Below are positions 51,613-60,539 of a stretch of 64,000 nt of DNA, piece after piece (the stretch's first letter is position 1; the number at the start of each line of letters is the position of its first letter). The stretch is from M0108 sp964523415 (GTDB lineage: Bacteria > Pseudomonadota > Gammaproteobacteria > Chromatiales > Chromatiaceae), in contig CAZFZB010000001.1 of the NCBI GenBank assembly GCA_964523415.1, positions 1 to 64,000 of the forward strand, in the 5' to 3' direction. Made by a program: the position numbers and the translations under genes. The notes beneath the pieces are model-generated. The model was not told where the DNA came from, did not search any database, and saw only the letters and a list, made by a program, of their open reading frames with translations.

Positions 51613-51981
51613 TCAATCCGTATCCACCTTTATGGAGTCCATAGCCCCATCGATTAGGCTCGTCAGGTGCTCACCCCGGGCGATAGACTCATCATGCTCG
51701 AAGTGGAGCTGCGGAATGGTCCGCAAAAGTACCCGTCGCGCCAATTGTGCCCTCAGGAAACCGGATAGTGGGCCATTCAGCAACTTTGCTTGTCCCTGGC
51801 AGGCCTCATCCAAGGGAAAGCAAGTGAAGAAGACCTTGGCCCAAGAGAGGTCGCGACTAACCCGCACCTCTTGGATGGTCACCTGCTGGAGTCGTGGGTC
51901 GCGAACCTCGTCGCGGAAAATAACCGCTAACTCTCGCTGTAGCTCCGCGCCTATCCGCTCCGTTCGATCAAATTCCTTCAT
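51613..51981 (-). CDS. rbfA: Ribosome-binding factor A
   Basis: 122 residues with a KH-like fold: FDRTERIGAELQRELAVIFRDEVRDPRLQQVTIQEVRVSRDLSWAKVFF and ending DSIKVDTD. It assists 16S rRNA 5'-end maturation in the 30S subunit, especially in the cold. 31 bases after infB. Length is normal. Confidence 0.97.
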   Translation of the reverse strand: MKEFDRTERIGAELQRELAVIFRDEVRDPRLQQVTIQEVRVSRDLSWAKVFFTCFPLDEACQGQAKLLNGPLSGFLRAQLARRVLLRTIPQLHFEHDESIARGEHLTSLIDGAMDSIKVDTD

Positions 51982-52012
51982 AGGCGATTCAGATCCCTAG
52001 GTAAATCCCTGC

Positions 52013-54805
52013 CTAAAGTTCGCGCTTGCGCACGGTACGTTCGAAGACCTCGATATGGTCCCCATTACGCACATCATTGTAATTTTTGACGCCAATGCCG
52101 CATTCCATGCCTGCCTTGACCTCACTGGCATCGTCTTTGAAGCGGCGAAGCGATTCCAGGGATCCCTCGAAGATGACCACGTTCTCGCGCAGAACCCGGA
52201 TAGGATTGTTCCGTTTGATGATACCCTCCACTACCATGCAGCCCGCGATAGCGCCGAACTTAGAGGACCGGAAGACGTCACGGACCTCGGCCAGACCAAT
52301 GATGGTCTCGGTCACCTCTGGACTTAGCAGGCCAGACAGGGCCTTTTTAACGTCGTCGATCAGCTCATAGATGATGCTGTAGTAACGGAGATCGAGTCCC
52401 TTGTCCTCCACCACTCGCCGGGCGGCGGTGTCCGCGCGAACATTGAAGCCGAGCAGTATGGCGTTCGAGGTCACCGCCAGGTTGGCATCGGACTCGGTGA
52501 TACCGCCCACACCCGTGGCCACTATCACGACCTTGACCTCGTCCGTGGAGAGTTTGTTCAGACTATCCCGAAGCGCCTCCATGCTCCCTTGGACATCGGC
52601 CTTGAGAACGATATTCACCGTCTTGGTGTCGCCTTCCTTGAGTTGAGAGAAGAGTTGATCAAGGCTGGCGACCTTCTGATCGTCAATACGGGACTGCCGC
52701 TCCCGGCCCGCACGCAGTTCAGCAACCTCACGGGCGCGGCGCTCGTCGGCCACCACCACGACATCGTCCCCCGCATTCGGGGTACCCGAAAGGCCTAAAA
52801 CCTGCACCGGAATCGAGGGGCCCGCATCCCGGACCAGCCGGCCGGTTTCGTCGAACATGGCACGTACCCGACCAAATTCGGCGCCTGTGACAATCATGTC
52901 ACCCTGATGCAAGGTGCCGGCCTGGACCAGAATGGTCGCCACCGGGCCGCGACCCTTGTCCAGACTGGATTCGACAACGGTACCGCGGGCAGGACCCGTG
53001 ATCGGCGCCTTGAGTTCCAAGACCTCCGCCTGTAAAAGAACGGCCTCGAGCAGGGCATCGATACCCAAACCCGACTTGGCCGAGACCTGGACCATGATGG
53101 TATCGCCACCCCACTCCTCTGCCACCACCTCGTGCTGGGTAAGCTCCTGCATCACCCGATCCGGGTTGGCAGTGGGCTTATCCATTTTGTTGATGGCAAC
53201 GACAATGGGAACCTTGGAGGCACGGGCATGCTGGATGGCCTCCACGGTCTGAGGCATGACACCGTCATCAGCCGCCACCACCAGGATGACGATATCCGTG
53301 ACCTGGGCACCCCGTGCGCGCATGGCTGAGAAGGCCGCATGACCCGGGGTATCCAAAAAGGAAACCATGCCCCGGCCCGTCTCAACGTGATAGGCGCCGA
53401 TATGCTGAGTGATGCCACCCGCCTCTCCCGCCGCCACCTTGGTGCGGCGGATGTAATCGAGGAGAGAGGTCTTGCCGTGGTCGACGTGACCCATGATGGT
53501 GACCACGGGCGGGCGCGCCAACTGGGCCATTTCGCCCAGTTCCCGCTCCAGTTCGAGCATGAGGGCGTCCTCGACGCTCTCCTGCTTGGCGGCAACGGCC
53601 TTGTGACCCATCTCCTCCACCAGCAGGGTGGCGGTATCCGCGTCCAGGGACTGATTGATGGTGACCGCCAGGCCCTGCTTGAACAGTTCCCGGATGACAT
53701 CCGACACCTTGGCAGACATGCGCGAGGCCAGTTCGCTGACGGTAATGGTCGGGGGAATCTCGACCTCGCGTACCACCTTCATGGTTGGACGCTGGAAGCC
53801 ATGCTTATCCTGTAGCTGGGGCTTGCCGAGGCGCTTCTTGCGCCGCACGCGCCCGCCTGGGATGGAAGCCCCTATCTCCTCCTCGTATTCGGCCTGGGGC
53901 ACAATGCCGTCGCGATCCCTCAGGGAATCCTTGCGCGCCGCCTTCTTGATGGAACGCTCCCGCTCCGTAACCTCAGTGCGCGGCTTGACGGCCTTGATCG
54001 GCTTCGCCTCGGCCTTGGCACCTTCCTTCCGGGCCTTGGGACGAACGGCAACCTCCTCCTCTTCCTCGATCTCTTCCTCATCCTCGCCAACGGCCTCTTC
54101 CTGGCGGGCCTTGGCCTCCACATCGGCACGACGCCGGGCCTCTTCTTCCGCCAAACGCCGGGCTTCGGCCTCCGCCTGACGACGCATCTCTTCCTCGGCA
54201 CGGCGGCGGCTCTCTTCTTCCCGAGCCTGGCGCTCCTGATCTTCCTTATCCGCGAAGCGACGGGTCTCAACCTCGGCGCGACGAGCCTCCAGTTCACCTC
54301 GGCGACGAGACTCGTCGAGACGGTTGCGCGGCGGTTCGACGCGACGTCGCGGCTCGGGAGTGGCGATGGGTCGGGCCGGCGCCGAGGGCATGGTTACCTG
54401 AGTAGGCGAGGGGGACGTGGCCTCGGCCTCGCTTACCTCACCCGTACCCGGACGCTTGACGTAAATTCGCTTCTTACGCACCTCGACGCTGACGGTCTTG
54501 GCGCGGACTGCGGGAGCAGGGGCACGCGATCCCCCCCCGGGGGCGCGAGGGGTGGACGCAGGCTGACGCAATTCACTAACAGACTTGCGTTGCAGGGTGA
54601 CACGGCTGGGAGCCCCGTTGGCCTCCGTCGCATCCTGCTTGCCGTGACTGCGCCGCAGGTAGGTCAGAAGGCGCACCTTTTCCTGTTCGCTGAGTCGGGC
54701 ATCACCATCGGCAACGATGATTCCCGCCTCCTTCAACTGGGTCATCAGGCGATCAACCGGGATACCCACGATTCCGGCGAGATGTTTGACCGTCACTTCA
54801 CTCAT
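52013..54805 (-). CDS. infB: Translation initiation factor IF-2
   Basis: 930 residues from ATG 54805 (MSEVTVKHLAGIVGIPVDRL), with GGAGG 8 bases upstream; a GTG 18 bases earlier is possible. An N-terminal IF2N module is followed by a long charged region (about 157-256, Arg/Glu/Ala repeats), a second IF2N-like stretch, then the G domain with G1 GHVDHGKT (439-446), G3 DTPGH (485-489) and G4 NKMD. Domains II-IV follow with the C-terminal fMet-tRNA-binding domain. It places initiator tRNA on the ribosome with GTP. Longer than E. coli IF2, mainly in the charged linker. Confidence 0.98.
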   Translation of the reverse strand: MSEVTVKHLAGIVGIPVDRLMTQLKEAGIIVADGDARLSEQEKVRLLTYLRRSHGKQDATEANGAPSRVTLQRKSVSELRQPASTPRAPGGGSRAPAPAVRAKTVSVEVRKKRIYVKRPGTGEVSEAEATSPSPTQVTMPSAPARPIATPEPRRRVEPPRNRLDESRRRGELEARRAEVETRRFADKEDQERQAREEESRRRAEEEMRRQAEAEARRLAEEEARRRADVEAKARQEEAVGEDEEEIEEEEEVAVRPKARKEGAKAEAKPIKAVKPRTEVTERERSIKKAARKDSLRDRDGIVPQAEYEEEIGASIPGGRVRRKKRLGKPQLQDKHGFQRPTMKVVREVEIPPTITVSELASRMSAKVSDVIRELFKQGLAVTINQSLDADTATLLVEEMGHKAVAAKQESVEDALMLELERELGEMAQLARPPVVTIMGHVDHGKTSLLDYIRRTKVAAGEAGGITQHIGAYHVETGRGMVSFLDTPGHAAFSAMRARGAQVTDIVILVVAADDGVMPQTVEAIQHARASKVPIVVAINKMDKPTANPDRVMQELTQHEVVAEEWGGDTIMVQVSAKSGLGIDALLEAVLLQAEVLELKAPITGPARGTVVESSLDKGRGPVATILVQAGTLHQGDMIVTGAEFGRVRAMFDETGRLVRDAGPSIPVQVLGLSGTPNAGDDVVVVADERRAREVAELRAGRERQSRIDDQKVASLDQLFSQLKEGDTKTVNIVLKADVQGSMEALRDSLNKLSTDEVKVVIVATGVGGITESDANLAVTSNAILLGFNVRADTAARRVVEDKGLDLRYYSIIYELIDDVKKALSGLLSPEVTETIIGLAEVRDVFRSSKFGAIAGCMVVEGIIKRNNPIRVLRENVVIFEGSLESLRRFKDDASEVKAGMECGIGVKNYNDVRNGDHIEVFERTVRKREL

Positions 54806-54822
54806 GGGTATAGCCTCCGCCA

Positions 54823-56328
54823 CTAGGCACTCGCCGCCTCGGTAAACCAGGGTTCGCGCGCCTTCATAATCAATTGGGCTGCCCGCTTATCGTCGATGCC
54901 GGCAGCTTCCACCAACTCATCCACGGATTGCTCAGCCAGATCATCCATAGTCAGGATGCCGTGACTGGCCAGGGTGTAGGCAAGGGCCTCGTCCCTATCC
55001 AGGAGGGCCAACAAATCTGCTGCCGGCTCCCGAACTAGGGTCTCTTCGCTGGCAATGGCACGGGTCAACAGGGCATCCTTGGCACTTTCGCGCAACTGGA
55101 TGACCAGTTCCTCGTCAAATTCGGCGATGGCGAGCATCTCGGCCATAGGTACAAATGCCACCTCGTCGATACTGGTGAAACCCTCCTCGACCAGCACCGT
55201 GGCTACGTCCTCGTCGACATTAAGCTGTTCCATGAAATTTTCCAGCAGCTTACGGGACTCTTGCTCGCTCTTGGAGGCCGCATCCGATTCATTCATGACA
55301 TTCAGTTGCCAACCTGTAAGCTGACTGGCAAGGCGGACATTCTGGCCGCCGCGACCGATGGCCTGGGACAGATTCTCCTCCTTGACCGCCACATCCATGC
55401 TCTTGGCATCCTCGTCGATAACGATGGAAACCACATCCGCCGGGGACATGGCGTTAATGACAAACTGGGCAGGGTTCTCATTCCAAAGGATAATATCAAC
55501 CCGTTCGCCATTGAGTTCGTTCGAGACGGCCTGTACCCGGGAGCCACGCATGCCCACGCAGGCTCCGACGGGATCGATACGGGGATCGCGACTCCGTACG
55601 GCGATCTTGGCCCGCGCCCCCGGATCCCTAGCCGCGCCCAGAATCTCGATCACACCCTCGCCAACCTCCGGAACCTCCAATTTAAAGAGTTCGATCAACA
55701 GTTCGGGTCGGGTACGGCTGACAAGCAATTGGGGGCCGCGGGGTTGGGCACTGACCTCGTAGAGATAACCCCGCAGCCGGTCACCCAGACGAACAGACTC
55801 CCGGGGTATAACCTGATCTCGGGGGATGAGGGCCTCGGCGGTGCCTCCCAAATCCAGAATTATGGTGTTGCGCTCAGCCTTCTTGACAAGGCCCGTCACC
55901 AACTCACCCTTACGCCCCTCGTAGGCCTCTACCACCTTGGCGCGTTCGGCATCGCGCACCTTCTGCACGATGACCTGCTTTGCGGCCTGGGCGGCGATGC
56001 GGCCACCGAGTTCGATTTCGATGGCCTCCTCGACGACATCTCCAACCTGCAAGGCGGCATCCCGGGCCCTGGCAGCGGTTAGGGCGATCTGGCTGTCGGG
56101 TATCTCCAGGTTGGCGCCCTCCTCCGGATCCTCGACCACCTCCCAGCGACGGAAGGCATGGTATTCGCCCGTAGCGCGATCGATGGCAACGCGGGCATCG
56201 GACTCACCGCCGAGCTTCTTGCGCGTGGCCGAGGCCAGGGCCGCCTCCATGGCATCAAAGATGACCTCCTTGGGTACATCTTTCTCATTCGAGACGGCCT
56301 CGACAACTAACAGGATTTCTTTACTCAT
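54823..56328 (-). CDS. nusA: Transcription termination/antitermination factor NusA
   Basis: 501 residues: N-terminal RNAP-binding domain (MSKEILLVVEAVSNEKDV), S1 domain, then two KH domains with GACVGMRGSRVQAVSNELNGERVDII and AIGRGGQNVRLASQL, and two acidic AR repeats at the C-terminus (EGVTSIDEVAFVP type). It modulates RNAP pausing and termination. The stop lies 17 bases ahead of the infB start. rimP precedes it by 14 bases. The leader terminators upstream of rimP may be targets of its own feedback (inference). Confidence 0.98.
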   Translation of the reverse strand: MSKEILLVVEAVSNEKDVPKEVIFDAMEAALASATRKKLGGESDARVAIDRATGEYHAFRRWEVVEDPEEGANLEIPDSQIALTAARARDAALQVGDVVEEAIEIELGGRIAAQAAKQVIVQKVRDAERAKVVEAYEGRKGELVTGLVKKAERNTIILDLGGTAEALIPRDQVIPRESVRLGDRLRGYLYEVSAQPRGPQLLVSRTRPELLIELFKLEVPEVGEGVIEILGAARDPGARAKIAVRSRDPRIDPVGACVGMRGSRVQAVSNELNGERVDIILWNENPAQFVINAMSPADVVSIVIDEDAKSMDVAVKEENLSQAIGRGGQNVRLASQLTGWQLNVMNESDAASKSEQESRKLLENFMEQLNVDEDVATVLVEEGFTSIDEVAFVPMAEMLAIAEFDEELVIQLRESAKDALLTRAIASEETLVREPAADLLALLDRDEALAYTLASHGILTMDDLAEQSVDELVEAAGIDDKRAAQLIMKAREPWFTEAASA

Positions 56329-56342
56329 TCATTAATCCGGAA

Positions 56343-56807
56343 TCAGAATTCAGGGATCAATCGCGCGGACTCGATCATGGCGACAGGCAGCTCCCAGAGG
56401 ACACCCTCGACCTCCAGCCGCAGGCGATCACCCTCGACCCCAGACAGCAGGCCCTCGAAGTTTCGCCGGCCCTCCAACTTGGTGCCGAGACGCACCTTGG
56501 CGCGTTGGCCGCGGAAGCGTTCGTAGTGATCGATTCCGAACAAAGGCCGATCCAGCCCTGGGGAGGAGACCTCCAGGTCATAGGATCCCGAGATGGGATC
56601 CTCCACCTCCAGCACGCCGCTGAGTTGATGGCTAACGGCGGCGCAATCATCCAGGTTGATCCCCTGCTCGGCATCGATATAGACGCGCAGGATGGAACCG
56701 CCATGGCTACCACCCTTTTGTAAATGCACCACCCCGACCAGTTCGTAACCCATGGGCACCACGACCGATCGGGCCAGATCCACCAACTTGTGCGCAAACT
56801 GCGTCAT
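56343..56807 (-). CDS. rimP: Ribosome maturation factor RimP
   Basis: 154 residues from ATG 56807 (MTQFAHKLVDLARSVV). The frame is open 28 codons further, but that part holds the leader terminator and is non-coding. RimP has an alpha/beta N-domain (GYELVGVVHLQKGGSHGGSILRVYIDAEQGINLDDCAAVSHQLSGVLEVEDPI) and an SH3-like C-domain (LEVSSPGLDRPLF). It assists 30S maturation. First gene of the nusA operon. A GGCGGTTG site precedes the ATG weakly. Confidence 0.96.
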   Translation of the reverse strand: MTQFAHKLVDLARSVVVPMGYELVGVVHLQKGGSHGGSILRVYIDAEQGINLDDCAAVSHQLSGVLEVEDPISGSYDLEVSSPGLDRPLFGIDHYERFRGQRAKVRLGTKLEGRRNFEGLLSGVEGDRLRLEVEGVLWELPVAMIESARLIPEF

Positions 56808-56817
56808 CAACCGCCAT

Positions 56818-56842
56818 AAAACAAAAATGGGCCGATGGCCCA
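56818..56842 (-). terminator. Intrinsic terminator just upstream of rimP
   Basis: Minus strand: TGGGCC / GGCCCA stem with a 3-base loop, followed by TTTTTGTTTT. It ends 11 bases before the rimP ATG, inside the operon leader. Confidence 0.8.
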
Positions 56843-56894
56843 CTCGGTGCGGTTCAACCACAAGCGGGATTGCCCGCCGAAGCGACCACAAACC

Positions 56895-56917
56895 AAAAAA
56901 AACCCCGATATCGGGGT
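56895..56917 (-). terminator. Intrinsic terminator in the rimP leader
   Basis: Minus strand: ACCCCG / CGGGGT stem around ATAT, followed by eight T. It lies about 42 bases downstream of the predicted transcription start and about 90 bases upstream of the rimP ATG. Confidence 0.85.
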
Positions 56918-56965
56918 CCTGCTTGCTTCCAGGGTTCCTGGGGAACTCCTACTCCAATCTTTGCG

Positions 56966-56994
56966 ATAATACGAATTTTCAGGATTAAGGGCAA
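56966..56994 (-). promoter_or_regulatory. Sigma70 promoter of the rimP-nusA operon
   Basis: Minus strand: TTGCCC (56989-56994), 17-base spacer, TATTAT (56966-56971). Start near 56959. Two terminators lie between it and rimP, so it makes a short RNA unless they are read through. Mutually exclusive small stems GTTCC-CCA-GGAAC and CCAGG-AAC-CCTGG lie in the first part of the leader. Confidence 0.65.
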
Positions 56995-57045
56995 GAAAAA
57001 CCCGTCCGCCCTTTTCCACCCCTAAACCTTGACCTGCCACCCGCG

Positions 57046-57597
57046 ATGGCCAACATCATGACACCATCAACCCCCCTGCTACCCTCGGACCTACTGCTAT
57101 CCCTGTCGCTTTCCCAAACCCAAGACCTGCTGGCAACAGCCTCGCGACATTTTGGTCTGAAATCGCCCCAAGTGATAATCAGGTTCGATCTGCGAGGTCG
57201 CAGCGCCGGACAGGTACGCCTGGGGGCAGGTGGGGTCTGGGTGGTGCGTTACAACCCGGCCTTGCTAGCCCGCCATGGCGAGGACTTCCTGTCCAAAACT
57301 ATCCCTCACGAGGTCGCCCATGTCATAGCTTATCGCCTGCACGGTCCTGGCATCCTCCCCCATGGTCCCGAGTGGCGAGCCCTGATGTGCCACTTCGGCG
57401 CAGACCCCACACGCTGCCATGACTTCGATATCAGCGGCCTCCCCACCCGCACCCAGGTCCGCTTCTCCTACCAATGCGCCTGTCGCACTCACCAGCTCAC
57501 CAGCATCCGTCACCATCGCATCCTACGCGGCCAGCGTTACCAGTGCCGCACCTGCGGCCAGGATCTGACACGGATCTCCGAGGAACACTCGGGCTAG
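57046..57597 (+). CDS. sprT: SprT-like zinc metalloprotease-fold protein
   Basis: 183 residues. The zinc motif HEVAHVIAYRLHG (H89, E90, H93) is followed by HGPEWRALM, and the C-terminal zinc ribbon has CAC...YQCRTCGQ cysteines. SprT family relatives include Spartan, which cuts DNA-protein crosslinks; the bacterial role is unproved. It is divergent from the rimP promoter and converges on metA with a 4-base overlap of the two ends. Confidence 0.88.
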   Translation: MANIMTPSTPLLPSDLLLSLSLSQTQDLLATASRHFGLKSPQVIIRFDLRGRSAGQVRLGAGGVWVVRYNPALLARHGEDFLSKTIPHEVAHVIAYRLHGPGILPHGPEWRALMCHFGADPTRCHDFDISGLPTRTQVRFSYQCACRTHQLTSIRHHRILRGQRYQCRTCGQDLTRISEEHSG

Positions 57598-58679
57598 CCA
57601 ACTCGGCCCTCGGTTCCGCGCCCCAGTGGGTCCGCGGGCGCGATTCCGGGCATAAAGGGCAATCTCCGGTCACTATGGGTGATTTGGTAAATCAACCCCA
57701 TCCAGTTACCCACTACACCCTCCGCGGTATCGTGCCAGGTATTGTCGAGCGAGAGGGCAAGGCGATCTCCCGGTACCTGAGGGACGACCTCACCCCGACC
57801 AAGGGCCGCCAAAACACGACTGCGATGCTCCTCCAGAATAGCCCGATCCCGTCGCCGGAAGGTATGCTCCGGGAAGGGAGGATAATCCCCTCGTTCCCCT
57901 GCCACGAAGCGCCGCACCTCCCTCTGGTACTCCTTCAGCAAGGACACGGTATCGTACTCGGGATGCCCTTGAAAAAAGACCAGACGCAAGCCATCCTCGC
58001 TCACCGCCAGGTGTACCCCTGCCACCTCGCTCTCCACCAGCACCCGAAGCCCCGCCGCGTCGAACTGTTGCCGGCCGATTTCATTAAAGCGGGAATGTGG
58101 CACGTCAAACAGGGTATTGACGTTTGCCACCAAGGGATGATCGCGATCCACCACCCGATGCGGATACACCCCCCAGCGTTTATGCCCCAGGCCATAACGC
58201 CGCTGACCATAACGAAACTGCAGTACTGCATGGGTTGCCAGACACGAACAGAGCGTTGAGGTCACATTTTCCAGGGCCCAGTCCACGACCTCGATCAAGG
58301 GCTCCCAAAAGACCTCCCTAGATAGGTCGGGCTCGGTGACATTTGCCCCCGTGATGATGAGGGCATCCAGGCCCTCTACTCGGATACGCTCGAAGGGCTC
58401 GTAATGGCGCTGAATGTGTGCCCGCGCCTCCGGACCCCGTGGCAAGGCCTCGAGACTGAAGGGGTGAACAAAGAACTGAGCGATTTGGTTGCTTTGACCG
58501 ATCAGGCGGAAGAACTGGCGCTCCGTAGCTGCCAGGGCTGCATCCGGCATCATGTTGCAAAGCCCGATGTGCAACTCACGGATATCCTGCTGACAGGCCC
58601 GAGCCGGATCCAGGATATTCTGCCCTTCCCCACGCAGACGCGTGAAGGTCGGTAGGTCGTTATGGGCAACGATAGGCAT
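57594..58679 (-). CDS. metA: Homoserine O-succinyltransferase (MetA-type)
   Basis: 361 residues from ATG 58679 (MPIVAHNDLPTFTRLRGEG). The class-I glutamine-amidotransferase-like fold has catalytic C146 in STLCSCLATHAVL and the H239-PE241 pair in FFQGHPEYD. IGLCNMMPDAALAATERQFFRL is the N-terminal MetA signature. It acylates homoserine for methionine synthesis. Acyl donor (succinyl or acetyl) is not settled from sequence; this branch is usually called MetA or MetAS. No SAM riboswitch seen. 42 bases from the next upstream gene. Confidence 0.93.
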   Translation of the reverse strand: MPIVAHNDLPTFTRLRGEGQNILDPARACQQDIRELHIGLCNMMPDAALAATERQFFRLIGQSNQIAQFFVHPFSLEALPRGPEARAHIQRHYEPFERIRVEGLDALIITGANVTEPDLSREVFWEPLIEVVDWALENVTSTLCSCLATHAVLQFRYGQRRYGLGHKRWGVYPHRVVDRDHPLVANVNTLFDVPHSRFNEIGRQQFDAAGLRVLVESEVAGVHLAVSEDGLRLVFFQGHPEYDTVSLLKEYQREVRRFVAGERGDYPPFPEHTFRRRDRAILEEHRSRVLAALGRGEVVPQVPGDRLALSLDNTWHDTAEGVVGNWMGLIYQITHSDRRLPFMPGIAPADPLGRGTEGRVG

Positions 58680-58721
58680 TTGATGGTACCTCAGAGGATC
58701 CCACTCTCTCCGTCCCAAGCC

Positions 58722-59567
58722 TCAAGCCCGGCGGGCGATGGCCTGCTCGACGAGTTCGAGAAAATCGCGTTCATCGCGCACCCGCGCCACCTCCGGGGAG
58801 GACACTCGATAGCCATGAGGCGCGGCGATAGCCTCATAACGTGGCACCCGTGAATGGAAAAGGCGTGGAAACACCCAACGGGTGAAGTCGTTCGGGTTGA
58901 TCTCCGCCACATAGTCCAAATGGCGCTCGGTCAGGTAATCCTGTACCGCGCCAGCGAGGAATTGAGGGCGGTAATAGAGGGGTTTGGGATCGGCCTGGGC
59001 CCGCTCGATCAATTTGATCTCATCCGCCTCCGGCACCTGGATATAGAGAATCAGGCTTTCCTCCGCCAGCAGATCGATCACCCGTGGTTCATCCAATTCG
59101 CACAGCGAACCTCCCACATCGTTCACCAGGTGGCGATAACCATAGATTTCCCGCGCCTTACGCTTAAAGGCCGGTACATCCATCATAGCGGCGATCTCCG
59201 CCTGACGGTACAGGGCCTGACGGCGATTGAATTCCTCCAGCCCCAGCCCCCCCAACTCCGGATCGCCCAACTTACCCACGAAGCTAAGCACAGGACCCAG
59301 GTCATCCACTTTGATGTTATTTCGGATAAAGATCCAATCCTGACGCAGCAGATCCCGTAAAAAAGGCACCTGCATCGCCTGACCCTTGATAAGGTCGAGG
59401 ATGTGCTCGTCCAGATACCGAGTACCGATGCGATAATCCCCGGAATAGTGAAACCAATCCTGGCGGCGAAGTATGCCGGAAAGGTGCGTCTTACCCACCC
59501 CGGACATCCCCAGCAGGGTAATACACTTATTGTCCCAGGCACGAAAGGCTTCAACGGTCAACTTCAC
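58722..59567 (-). CDS. P-loop ATPase of unknown function
   Basis: 281 residues from GTG 59567 with AAGGAG 9 bases upstream; a longer ATG start lacks this. Walker A is GMSGVGKT (20-27) right after MKLTVEAFRAWDNKCITLL. Further conserved-looking blocks: YSGDYRIGTRYLDEHI, FIRNNIKVDDLGPVLSFVGKLG and RHLVNDVGGSLCELDEPRVI. The Walker B / switch region is not obvious. No membrane segment. Related ATPases of unknown role occur in gammaproteobacteria. On the minus strand next to metA and mtiP; cotranscription is likely. Confidence 0.75.
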   Translation of the reverse strand: MKLTVEAFRAWDNKCITLLGMSGVGKTHLSGILRRQDWFHYSGDYRIGTRYLDEHILDLIKGQAMQVPFLRDLLRQDWIFIRNNIKVDDLGPVLSFVGKLGDPELGGLGLEEFNRRQALYRQAEIAAMMDVPAFKRKAREIYGYRHLVNDVGGSLCELDEPRVIDLLAEESLILYIQVPEADEIKLIERAQADPKPLYYRPQFLAGAVQDYLTERHLDYVAEINPNDFTRWVFPRLFHSRVPRYEAIAAPHGYRVSSPEVARVRDERDFLELVEQAIARRA

Positions 59568-59648
59568 GGCAATGGCTCCTTGGCCGGAGGAAAGCAGGGG
59601 ACGAGGTGGCAAAGTTTAAGGCATACCACCGAAGATCGAAATTTTGAG

Positions 59649-60392
59649 CTAGCCTCTCACACCGATCAGGGCGGCTAGAACCCCTTGGATGGGTTCGATG
59701 CAAGCTGCCATATTGGCCTCGAGTTCGGAAAAGACGATCTCCCCTTCTGCCTTGCCGGCGGCCCAGTTGACCACAAAGGCCAGGCAGGCAAAACAAAGCC
59801 CCAGTTCCCGCGCCAGGGCCGCCTCGGGCATACCCGTCATACCCACAAAATCGCAGCCATCACGCTCCATACGACGAATCTCGGCGGCTGTCTCCAAGCG
59901 TGGACCCTGTGTCACGCCATAGGTGCCCCCATCAACCAGGGGGATGCCAGACGCCTGCGCCAGCCCTAGCAGGTCGGTACGCAGGGCTTCGCAATAGGGC
60001 CGGGTGAAGTCGATATGGACCACGCCTGCCTCCCCGCCCTCAAAGAAGGTCTGGTCGCGGCCATGGGTATAGTCGATGAGATGATCCGGGATCGCCAGTG
60101 ACCGAGGGCCATAGTGAGCATGTATTCCACCTACAGCAGCCAGCCCCACCACCCGCTCTGCCCCCAGGGACTTGAGTGCCCAAATATTGGCACGGTAGTT
60201 TACCGCATGGGGTGGGATCCGGTGGTGCAACCCATGACGGGAAAGGAAAAGAAAGTCCCCGCCAGCAAGCCGTCCTCGCTGGACGGGTGCAGATATTTGG
60301 CCATAAGGGGTCTCGGGACAGGTCTCACCCAAGGGTTCCATGCCAGGCAGGCTGGCGAAGCCGGATCCTCCGATGACAGCAATATGGCTCAT
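59649..60392 (-). CDS. S-methyl-5'-thioinosine phosphorylase (MTAP family)
   Basis: 247 residues of the MTA/purine nucleoside phosphorylase family. MSHIAVIGGSGFASLPGM and FLSRHGLHHRIPPHAVNYRANIWALKSLG hold the phosphate and ribose contacts; GGTYGVTQGPRLETAAEIR, and then DFVGMTGMPEAALARELG, are family signatures. Pseudomonas PA3004 with this build acts on methylthioinosine to give hypoxanthine, and the H-R-x-P pattern resembles it. MTA itself may be used. Its position with hpt and nagZ supports the MTI route. Confidence 0.88.
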   Translation of the reverse strand: MSHIAVIGGSGFASLPGMEPLGETCPETPYGQISAPVQRGRLAGGDFLFLSRHGLHHRIPPHAVNYRANIWALKSLGAERVVGLAAVGGIHAHYGPRSLAIPDHLIDYTHGRDQTFFEGGEAGVVHIDFTRPYCEALRTDLLGLAQASGIPLVDGGTYGVTQGPRLETAAEIRRMERDGCDFVGMTGMPEAALARELGLCFACLAFVVNWAAGKAEGEIVFSELEANMAACIEPIQGVLAALIGVRG

Positions 60393-60443
60393 GCTAACTA
60401 GCTCTCGGTGCGCGTGATACAGGGGGTTTAGCCAGGATCAGGC

Positions 60444-60473
60444 AAAAAAAACGGCGCGGGTTGCCCGGCGCCG
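60444..60473 (-). terminator. Intrinsic terminator of the hemerythrin gene
   Basis: Minus strand: CGGCGC / GCGCCG stem with an inner GGG/CCC, then eight T (60444-60451). It lies about 67 bases after the hemerythrin stop and ahead of mtiP on the same strand, so the two are separately ended. Confidence 0.85.
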
Positions 60474-60539
60474 GTTGGGGGTAAAGAGGGAGGGATCCGG
60501 GGGTTAAGTCTCCCACCAAGGTACCACGGGGACACCCAC

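Noticed and set aside
56895..57045. tRNA gene at the metY position before rimP
   Set aside because: No cloverleaf or T-loop GTTCGAATC motif; only a promoter and terminators.
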